Shown one piece after another: positions 1-6,000 of a stretch of DNA of 24,081 nucleotides. The notes beneath the pieces were generated by a model that was given only the letters and a program-made list of their open reading frames with translations, was not told the DNA's origin and did not search any database. Origin of the DNA: Firmicutes bacterium UBA5420 (GTDB lineage Bacteria > Bacillota > Limnochordia > Darwinibacteriales > Darwinibacteriaceae); the NCBI GenBank assembly GCA_002409455.1, contig DHNI01000095.1:1-24081 (forward strand), written 5' to 3'. The position numbers and the translations under genes were made by a program. Numbering within the stretch: position 1 is the stretch's first letter; each line of letters opens with the position of its first letter.

Positions 1-1
1 C

Positions 2-322
2 CTTTCTGGTGGAGAATGGCAGAGAATTGCAGTTGCTAGGTCACTTATAAACGATGCCCAGATTTTTATCTTGGATGAGCCAACGGCCTCCTTTGACTCC
101 ATAAGCGAGAGCAATCTATATAAATTACATAATAGCCTGTTTAAAGCCAAGACCACAATCACCATTACCCATCGTCTGGGTAATGTAAAAGATCAAGATT
201 GTATCCTCGTTATAAGTGGCGGCGAGTTGAAAGAAAGCGGGAGACATGTTGAGCTCATGCGACTTAAGGGCTTCTACTCCGAAATGTATGGGATGCAAAG
301 GAGCTGGTACGATGAAGCCTAA
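2..322 (+). CDS. ABC transporter ATP-binding subunit, C-terminal fragment (cut by window start)
   Basis: This is the last 106 residues of an ABC ATPase domain, open at the left edge, so only the C-terminal part of the nucleotide-binding domain is visible. In order it shows the ABC signature LSGGEWQ at the very first codons, Walker B ending ILDEPT with the catalytic Glu, the D-loop region SFDS, and the switch-histidine motif ITHR. Walker A and any membrane domain lie outside the window. Its stop overlaps the start of the next ABC gene by 11 bases. The two therefore look translationally coupled and probably form a heterodimeric exporter, both halves being of the fused membrane-plus-ATPase type. 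Both visible ATPase motif sets look catalytically intact. The substrate cannot be read from this fragment. The GGEWQ form of the signature also occurs in some peptide and lantibiotic exporters, which is only a hint. Confidence 0.9.
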   Translation, partial: LSGGEWQRIAVARSLINDAQIFILDEPTASFDSISESNLYKLHNSLFKAKTTITITHRLGNVKDQDCILVISGGELKESGRHVELMRLKGFYSEMYGMQRSWYDEA

Positions 323-2084
323 AAAGTACCACACCCTTAGGGTTTTTTATGAGACAGCAAGAATAGCCCCCGCAAGATTCATCAGTCAGTATCTCTTTGC
401 CTCGGTGGATGGAGTTTTGTTTGGCTACTCTGCCATTCAGCTACAAGTAGTCTTCGATGATGTGATAGGGGTCTCCGCGAACTCGGTTAAGGTCAGCGAA
501 GTCGTCGCTGCGATTTTGGTGTTCCTGGCCATGAAGGCCGGAAGCGAGATTGCCTCTGTGATATCTAATTATCTGGGTAATCAATACTATCAGATCTCTA
601 CGGAGTATTTTTTGGAACAGATCAATCGAAAACTCTCAAAAGTCCCTCCCCTTGCCTTTGAGAGTTCGGAATCCTTAGACGCTTTTCAAAGGGCACACGA
701 AGGCGCTCTGGTGGCGAGAGGGCTACTAAACATCATCATGGACATCGTAACCTTCTATGCCCCTTATTTTTTCATCATCAGCAACTATCTCTTCAAACAA
801 AAGCCCGATCTAGTGCTTATTATGATACTGTTTTTCTTACCCGTTTTTTTGACCAACAGACTTAAACGAACGAGGCATCAAGAACTGGAAAAGGCACTAG
901 CTTCTAGCGAACGAGAGAAAAGCACCTATTTTGATTACCTTGCGAAGTACGAATACCTCAGAGAAACTAGAACCCTCAGAGCCACAAGTTTTTTTAAAGA
1001 CCTATATGATAAAGCGCGTTCTAGCCATAATCAGCAATTGGTCATGGTAAGAGAGAAAGACCTGAAGACTGACAGCATATCGAAACTAACCGTGACGCTA
1101 GGATACATGCTTTCCCTGGCTCTGCTAATAGGATCCACCGTAAGGGGACAGATATCTGTCGGGACTTTCGCAGCGCTATTCGCTGCTTTGGATGGTCTGT
1201 TTTTGTTCACGGAAGAGCTGTTCGTAAGGCGTCTGGGGAGCTACGCAGAGAACTTTCCGAAACTCAAGAATCTCATTTGGTTACTCAATTTAGAGGAAAC
1301 CCACGAAGACGAAGATGGGCCGTTTGGGTTTACAGGCATTCATCTTAAGAATGTTTGTTTTCGGTATCCTGACTCAGAGGTGGATTCACTTAACGGTATT
1401 AACCTGACTATCAGCCAGGGCGAGACAATTGCCTTAGTTGGGTCAAACGGCAGTGGTAAGACGACTCTTGCCAAAATCATCTTGGGCCTCTACAGACCAA
1501 GTAGCGGAGAAGTTTTCTTCGAGAACGTTAACGGTGCCAGAACCAGGCAAGAGCTATTCAGAGGCAATGCCACTGCGGTATTCCAAAAGTTCAACAAATA
1601 CAAAGTGGGCTTGGAAGACAATGTTCGCATAAGCGAGATCGAAAAAAACTACACAGAACAAGAAATACGGGGAGTATTGGACGCAGTGGGTTTCGATTTA
1701 GAGGCAAGTGAACTGGCAGATGGTCTACAGACTATCTGCTCCAAAGAGTTTGGAGGAACGGATTTTTCGGGCGGCGAATGGCAGAAGATCGCAATCTCTA
1801 GAGCCATTTTTAGAGAGAGAGACTTTGTCGTTCTAGATGAGCCCACAGCGGCCATCGACCCGATCCAAGAACACAAGCTCTACGCACTCTTTGCAGACTT
1901 GTCGAAAAACAAGACAGCTATCATCGTAACCCACAGGCTAGCTTCAATAAGTTTCTGCAGTAGGATCATTGTCATGAGCGAGGGGCGAATCGTTGGTGAC
2001 GGAACCCACGAGGATCTCTTGCGCAGATCCTCTGCGTATCGTGAACTTTGGAATGCCGGAAGCGGTCATAGCTTGCTAGCTTGA
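312..2084 (+). CDS. ABC transporter, fused permease and ATP-binding protein (exporter half)
   Basis: A 590-residue half-transporter. The first ~330 residues hold several hydrophobic segments separated by charged loops. The C-terminal ATPase domain has Walker A GSNGSGKTT at about 377-385, signature FSGGEWQK at about 485-492, Walker B with DE at 509-510, and the H-loop histidine near 541. Length and order fit the ABC-B/exporter class (MsbA, LanT-like, multidrug) without an N-terminal peptidase domain. I chose the ATG at 312 because AAAGGAG lies just upstream; a further in-frame start at 246 would sit deep inside the previous gene. The 11-base overlap with the preceding ABC gene points to a heterodimer. 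By neighbourhood the pair could export a product linked to the downstream isoprenoid-synthase-like gene, but a 115-base gap and a change in base composition make that link uncertain. Substrate unknown. Confidence 0.92.
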   Translation: MKPKKYHTLRVFYETARIAPARFISQYLFASVDGVLFGYSAIQLQVVFDDVIGVSANSVKVSEVVAAILVFLAMKAGSEIASVISNYLGNQYYQISTEYFLEQINRKLSKVPPLAFESSESLDAFQRAHEGALVARGLLNIIMDIVTFYAPYFFIISNYLFKQKPDLVLIMILFFLPVFLTNRLKRTRHQELEKALASSEREKSTYFDYLAKYEYLRETRTLRATSFFKDLYDKARSSHNQQLVMVREKDLKTDSISKLTVTLGYMLSLALLIGSTVRGQISVGTFAALFAALDGLFLFTEELFVRRLGSYAENFPKLKNLIWLLNLEETHEDEDGPFGFTGIHLKNVCFRYPDSEVDSLNGINLTISQGETIALVGSNGSGKTTLAKIILGLYRPSSGEVFFENVNGARTRQELFRGNATAVFQKFNKYKVGLEDNVRISEIEKNYTEQEIRGVLDAVGFDLEASELADGLQTICSKEFGGTDFSGGEWQKIAISRAIFRERDFVVLDEPTAAIDPIQEHKLYALFADLSKNKTAIIVTHRLASISFCSRIIVMSEGRIVGDGTHEDLLRRSSAYRELWNAGSGHSLLA

Positions 2085-2199
2085 CTATCATTAAGCGTCT
2101 TCAGCATGGCTTCAAACAACCAGTGAAGAATCATGAATGGCCGGGCAGGTGGCCTGGTTATGTCTTTGGGGCAAAGTCTTTAGAAAGTGAGGCTACTAT

Positions 2200-3444
2200 G
2201 TGGGAAACATAACAGTGGAAGGTAACAATGAACCTATTCCAAAGGATTATCTAATTAAGCAGGCTATAGATGATTATCTTAGTTGTAATGTTCCTGATTT
2301 CAAAGGAATGAAAAAGGTATCCTACCTTAGAAAAACCATAAACGAAAAGCGAATAAAGAGTGGATTGGAAAAATTAGTTGCTGAAACAAAGCCATATAGA
2401 GCTGCCAACCCTGAAGAATTAAGTCCAGGTGAAATCGAAGAAATTAAGAAAACTATTGTCTCCTACCTATTTGAATTTGACAAAAAGAAATATTTCTTTG
2501 ATAGACCATTTTTAACTTTTTTTATAGATAGAGGGTATCTAAATATAGCAGAAGAATTTATTTTTCGTGCTAAGAAAGAAGATAGTCATCTAAAATCCAT
2601 TGAAATATTTCAAGCTATACGAAATGTCTGGATTATGAATAGCTTGCAGATTATATGGGCGATACCTTTGGAAATGACACCTTCAATCTATGGATACAGC
2701 ATGCTTTATCCATATACGGACAACTTTTTAGATGATCCACATATAGACATGGTCGATAAAGATAATTTCAACCATAAACTAAGAAAGATGTTAAAGGGTG
2801 AAGAACAAACTCCTGATACCGCCCATGAAAACAGGGTATTTGAACTTATCAGAAAAATCGAGTCGCAGTATGATAGGCACAAATATGCTCAAGTATATGA
2901 AAGTGTATTGTTAATTCAGGAAGCCCAAGTCGAAAGCCTAAGCCAGGATCAGAACACTAGAATGATGGTTGATGATATCCTTCCAATAAGCTTTTCCAAA
3001 GGCGGTTCATCGGTTCTTGCAGATGCCTTTTTGGTAAAGGGGAATCTTTCCAATGATGAAATGAAGTTTTCCTTTGGCTATGGAACGTTTCTTCAACTTC
3101 TTGATGATCTTCAAGATACTATAGAAGATAGAAAGGAAGGCCATCAGACGATTTTTAGTATACAGGATAAGTATGAAGTGCTTGATGAACACATCAATAA
3201 ACTAATTGCCTATATCTTTAAAGTCAATACACCTAGAAAAAGTGAATCTGAAACCATGATCCTAATGAAGGAAATAATCAGTTCATGTACCCTTATTATG
3301 GTTATGGATGCAGTGGGAAGAAACCATACTTTAGTTTCAAAAGAACTATACAGAAAATTAGAATCATTTTCTAAGGTGAGACTCTCATTTTATAAGGAGT
3401 TAGAGCTAAGACTGAATGACTACTTTGAGTATTATGCCCTGTGA
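2200..3444 (+). CDS. Class I isoprenoid-synthase-like protein (polyprenyl synthetase/terpene synthase fold)
   Basis: A 414-residue, apparently all-helical, soluble protein. It has two aspartate-rich motifs of the type that bind Mg-diphosphate in class I isoprenoid enzymes. The first, DNFLDD, is at about 174-179. The second, LLDDLQD, is at about 300-306 inside FLQLLDDLQD, which resembles the second motif of trans-prenyl diphosphate synthases. SFSKGGS at 264-270 sits where prenyl synthases carry a basic K-x-G stretch. The N-terminal ~150 residues do not resemble anything I recognise. It is longer than typical farnesyl/geranylgeranyl synthases (~300) and the first motif is not a clean DDxxD. It may therefore be a terpene synthase, a prenyltransferase or a divergent member of unknown reaction. 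Start: GTG at 2200 after AAGTGAGG; an overlapping ATG at 2198 is out of frame. The gene is visibly richer in A/T than its neighbours, which suggests transfer or a different history. Confidence 0.72.
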   Translation: MGNITVEGNNEPIPKDYLIKQAIDDYLSCNVPDFKGMKKVSYLRKTINEKRIKSGLEKLVAETKPYRAANPEELSPGEIEEIKKTIVSYLFEFDKKKYFFDRPFLTFFIDRGYLNIAEEFIFRAKKEDSHLKSIEIFQAIRNVWIMNSLQIIWAIPLEMTPSIYGYSMLYPYTDNFLDDPHIDMVDKDNFNHKLRKMLKGEEQTPDTAHENRVFELIRKIESQYDRHKYAQVYESVLLIQEAQVESLSQDQNTRMMVDDILPISFSKGGSSVLADAFLVKGNLSNDEMKFSFGYGTFLQLLDDLQDTIEDRKEGHQTIFSIQDKYEVLDEHINKLIAYIFKVNTPRKSESETMILMKEIISSCTLIMVMDAVGRNHTLVSKELYRKLESFSKVRLSFYKELELRLNDYFEYYAL

Positions 3445-3589
3445 CTGACCCACTGTTCGGCTGTTACTTTCTACCCAGATTGCGGGTGATATAGAATCCC
3501 GCTAACCACTGGTAGCAGACTGCTGACAAGAAGAATTGGTGTGTGCTAGCGTGGCTTATTTAGTTCGATAGAATGGAGCGTGGTGTCGC

Positions 3590-4459
3590 GTGGACGTGCA
3601 AATCGGAGTGAGCTCGTACAGTTATAGCCAAAGTTCCCTAAACATCTTTGAGATCATCAAGCAGACGAAAGAGATGGGGTTCGATGTCATTGAATTTGCT
3701 GGTTTTCCCAATTTAACAGGGGGCGAAACCGCCCTATCGTTTGCCCCTCGGGTACGGGAGTTTTGTGACGAGGTGGGGATCAAAGTCACCAATTACACCA
3801 TTTGGGCGGATTTTCTCAACGGTTCGAATGGAGATGTAAACGCTGAAATTGAACGAGTTAAGGACGAAGTGCGGGTGGCGAAAATCTTAGGCGCTCCCGG
3901 CATGCGCCATGATTCCTCCTGGGGTTGGCCAAAAACCAAGCAGGGCGCAAGAGGTTTTGACAATGCTCTGCCCATCTTGATTCAGGGATGTCGGGCTATA
4001 ACTGAGTTTGGTGCAGAACTCGGAATCAAAACCATGGTCGAAAACCACGGTTATTTTTGCCAGGACAGTGAGCGTGTGGAGAAACTCGTTCATGGTGTGG
4101 ATCACCCCAACTTCGGCGTCCTGTTGGATATGGGTAATTTTTTGGTGGTGGACGAAGACCCGGCCCAGGCCGTAGGACGCTTGATACCCTATGCCTTTCA
4201 TGTGCATGCCAAAGACTTTCACGTAAAATCAGGAAATGAACCGAGCCCAGGACAAGGCTGGTTCTTAAGCCGGGGCGGTAATTATCTTAGAGGTGCCACC
4301 TTGGGTCACGGGGACGTGCCCATTGTGCAGATCCTGAGGATCATGAAAAACGCCAACTACGCAGGGGTTTTATCCATTGAGTTTGAAGGGATGGAAGATC
4401 CACTTCAAGCGATTCCTATTGGCCTGGAGAACCTAAAACGCTATATCGCGAGTGTCTAG
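3590..4459 (+). CDS. Sugar phosphate isomerase/epimerase family protein (xylose isomerase-like TIM barrel)
   Basis: A 289-residue protein of the AP-endonuclease-2/xylose-isomerase-like TIM-barrel superfamily. The expected metal-site pattern is present: Glu151 in ENHGY, Asp180 in LLDMGN, His206 in HVHAKD, and Glu264 in LSIEFEG. These are the positions that normally hold a divalent metal. The N-terminus GVSSYSY followed by a helix and VIEFAGF is the usual first strand-helix-strand. There is no signal peptide, so it is cytoplasmic. Family members isomerise or epimerise free or phosphorylated sugars, inosose and keto-sugars. Some related proteins act as lyases on 3-keto-glycosides, so substrate cannot be assigned. 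Start: GTG at 3590 with a weak GGAG about a dozen bases upstream; a second in-frame GTG lies two codons later. It stands alone, 145 bases after the previous gene and 60 before the next. Confidence 0.85.
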   Translation: MDVQIGVSSYSYSQSSLNIFEIIKQTKEMGFDVIEFAGFPNLTGGETALSFAPRVREFCDEVGIKVTNYTIWADFLNGSNGDVNAEIERVKDEVRVAKILGAPGMRHDSSWGWPKTKQGARGFDNALPILIQGCRAITEFGAELGIKTMVENHGYFCQDSERVEKLVHGVDHPNFGVLLDMGNFLVVDEDPAQAVGRLIPYAFHVHAKDFHVKSGNEPSPGQGWFLSRGGNYLRGATLGHGDVPIVQILRIMKNANYAGVLSIEFEGMEDPLQAIPIGLENLKRYIASV

Positions 4460-4519
4460 GAGCGAATTTTCTCTCTATAGTTGAGACACACTAACGAAAA
4501 ATATGTGGGGAGAATAGTA

Positions 4520-4966
4520 GTGGGCACGAATCAACAACATATTGATACGCTAAACGAGTTACTCAAAGGCGAGCTCATGGCTATGGAAATCTACCAGGAA
4601 ACCGAAGACATGCAAGGTGATGAACAAGTAATGGTCATGCTGCAGCAGTTTGCCGAAGATCACCAAGAACACGCCCGCCTGCTAGCGGAGCGCATTCGCG
4701 AATTGGGGGGAAGCCCTGTAACAGGTACTGGCATGGCAGGAGCAATGGCTGGTCTATCCTCAAAGATCAACGCACTCAGGGGGCCTTCTCATCTGCTCAA
4801 ACAGGTTTATGATGGCGAAGATAAAGGTGTCCATGCCTATGAAGACCGCATTGATGAACTCGATTCGGAAAGTCAAGACTTGGTTACGGAGATCATGAGC
4901 ACCGATCACGATCATCTGAAACTCTTCAAAGAGAGAATGGAGTCAGAAAAAGCGAACGATGAATGA
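4520..4966 (+). CDS. Small ferritin-like four-helix-bundle protein
   Basis: A 148-residue, highly charged, mostly helical protein. Spaced acidic/His clusters are seen along successive helices: GELMAME at about 17-23, EDHQEH at 46-51, DGEDKG near 98-103, and DHDHLKLF at 129-136. This is the layout of ferritin-like/DUF2383-type proteins, which often hold a di-iron site. A Gly/Ala/Met-rich stretch (about 68-78) links two helical pairs. I chose GTG at 4520 because GGGGAGA ends six bases upstream; the frame is open to TTG at 4481 but that start has no ribosome site. It is followed at once by a strong terminator, so it is the last gene of its transcript. The role is probably metal or oxidative-stress related, inferred from fold only; diiron ligands are not proven. 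Confidence 0.75.
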   Translation: MGTNQQHIDTLNELLKGELMAMEIYQETEDMQGDEQVMVMLQQFAEDHQEHARLLAERIRELGGSPVTGTGMAGAMAGLSSKINALRGPSHLLKQVYDGEDKGVHAYEDRIDELDSESQDLVTEIMSTDHDHLKLFKERMESEKANDE

Positions 4967-4997
4967 AACAACAGTAGGGTGGATGCCAAACAATCAT

Positions 4998-5025
4998 TGA
5001 GGGCGCGCAAGAGCGCCCTCATTTT
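4998..5025 (+). terminator. Rho-independent terminator after the ferritin-like gene
   Basis: A perfect 9-bp stem (TGAGGGCGC at 4998-5006 with GCGCCCTCA at 5013-5021), a 6-base loop, then TTTT. It separates the ferritin-like gene from the MerR promoter that begins a few bases later. Confidence 0.93.
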
Positions 5026-5029
5026 CCCC

Positions 5030-5060
5030 TTGACATTGACGTTGCGTCAAGCCTTATCCT
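5030..5060 (+). promoter_or_regulatory. MerR-type promoter with 19-bp spacer and dyad operator
   Basis: A -35 of TTGACA (5030-5035) and a -10 of TATCCT (5055-5060) are separated by 19 bp, the lengthened spacer typical of MerR-controlled promoters. Inside the spacer lies a perfect dyad TTGACG-TTG-CGTCAA (5036-5050). An overlapping outer dyad CTTGAC/GTCAAG spans 5029-5051. It sits 20 bases before the MerR/TipAS gene, so autoregulation is the natural reading. Known MerR regulators untwist such promoters when ligand binds. Confidence 0.85.
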
Positions 5061-5080
5061 TAGGCTAGGAAGGTGATTTT

Positions 5081-5836
5081 ATGGAGTACACAGTAAAGCA
5101 ATTGGGCGATCTCGCCGGGGTAAGCGGCCGTACCCTGCGCTATTATGACCAGATTGATCTACTCAAGCCCGCTTGCACCAATGAGGTCGGCTACCGGATC
5201 TATGGTCCAAAAGAAGTGGATCGCCTGCAGCAGATCTTGTTCTTTCGAGAATTAGGGGTGGGATTGAGCACCATCAAAGAACTCTTGGAAGCGCCAGATT
5301 TTCAGGAACAGCAGGCTTTGCGCGAACACCATAAACAGCTTCTAGAAAAGAGACGGCAATTGGATCTGTTGATTCGGAACGTAGAGCAGACCTTTGCCGC
5401 ATTTGAAGGGGGAAAACCAATGACAGACAAAGAAAAGTTTGTCGGCTTCAAAGAAACTCTGATTAAAGAGAACGAAGAGAAGTATGGCGCCGAAATTCGG
5501 GAGAAATATGGAGATGAAACGGTAGACGCCTCCAATGCTAAGCTGATGGGATTGACCGAGGAACAATTTACCGAAATGCAACAGCTGGCGGAGGAAATTA
5601 TCCAGTCTTTGGTTAAGGCTGTTGGTAAAGAAGAACCCAGTGGAGAAGAAGGCCAGCGAATTGCCAAGCTGCACCGCAAATGGCTAAGCTTTACGTGGAA
5701 GGAATATTCCAAAGAGGCCCATGCTGGACTAGCTGAGACCTATGTAGCTGATGAAAGATTCACCGCCTATTACGACCAGCATAAGGAAGGTGCTGCCCAG
5801 TTTCTCAGGGATGCCATCTTGGCCTATGTAGGTTAA
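5081..5836 (+). CDS. MerR family transcriptional regulator with TipAS ligand-binding domain
   Basis: A 251-residue regulator. Residues 1-70 are a MerR winged helix-turn-helix (YTVKQLGDLAGVS, then TLRYYDQIDLLKP and GYRIY). A long helical dimerisation stretch follows to about 110. The remaining ~130 residues match a TipAS-type antibiotic-recognition domain: a helical globin-like fold with a W-rich LHRKWLSFTW segment and the C-terminal YVADERFTAYYD motif. TipA and Mta relatives bind thiopeptides or other drugs and activate multidrug resistance genes and their own promoter. Start ATG 5081 follows AAGGTGA. It has its own promoter/operator and its own terminator, so it is a single-gene unit. No obvious target transporter lies immediately downstream. 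Confidence 0.93.
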   Translation: MEYTVKQLGDLAGVSGRTLRYYDQIDLLKPACTNEVGYRIYGPKEVDRLQQILFFRELGVGLSTIKELLEAPDFQEQQALREHHKQLLEKRRQLDLLIRNVEQTFAAFEGGKPMTDKEKFVGFKETLIKENEEKYGAEIREKYGDETVDASNAKLMGLTEEQFTEMQQLAEEIIQSLVKAVGKEEPSGEEGQRIAKLHRKWLSFTWKEYSKEAHAGLAETYVADERFTAYYDQHKEGAAQFLRDAILAYVG

Positions 5837-5852
5837 TAGAAAATGCAGATTG

Positions 5853-5890
5853 AAACGCCGACCTAGCCTGATGCTGGGGTCGGCGTTTTT
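5853..5890 (+). terminator. Rho-independent terminator after the MerR gene
   Basis: An 11-bp perfect stem (AAACGCCGACC at 5853-5863 with GGTCGGCGTTT at 5878-5888) and a 14-base loop run directly into a T tract. It isolates the MerR unit from the catabolic operon promoter that follows. Confidence 0.93.
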
Positions 5891-5945
5891 GTTCAAATGT
5901 GAAGTAATACCAAACGTTTTCAGAATTCCAGAAGGAAAAGGATAA

Positions 5946-5974
5946 TTGATAGACAATTCTATAGGGTGTATCAT
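5946..5974 (+). promoter_or_regulatory. Sigma-70/A-type promoter for the flavoprotein-OYE-GH43 unit
   Basis: TTGATA (5946-5951), a 17-bp spacer, then TATCAT (5969-5974). The first codon of the flavoprotein is at 6001 and its ribosome site GGGAGGG is at 5989-5995. A small inverted repeat AATTG/CAATT (5944-5948 and 5954-5958) overlaps the -35 and could be an operator. This is a sequence-pattern call only. Confidence 0.65.
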
Positions 5975-6000
5975 TTCGGACACATCATGGGAGGGATAGT

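Noticed and set aside
2085..2199. Possible terminator or promoter between the ABC gene and the isoprenoid-like gene
   Set aside because: GGCC/GGCC and CTTTG/CAAAG hairpins are only 4-5 bp without a T tract, and a TTGACT at 2081 has no matching -10. Nothing firm in this gap.
3445..3589. Hairpin GCGGG/CCCGC at 3482-3502 and a weak promoter-like pair (TTGGTG, TTTAGT) before the TIM-barrel gene
   Set aside because: The stem is 5 bp with an 11-base loop and no T run, and both promoter boxes are poor matches. Not enough to call either.
3590..4459. Reading the TIM-barrel gene as part of the pectin pathway or as a 3-keto-glycoside lyase
   Set aside because: It is about 1.5 kb before the pectin locus, separated by two terminators and unrelated genes. 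Family membership alone cannot set the substrate, so it is kept only as a possibility.
4481..4519. Longer start (TTG at 4481) for the ferritin-like protein
   Set aside because: No ribosome site upstream of it, while GTG 4520 has GGGGAGA at good spacing and begins the conserved-looking helix.
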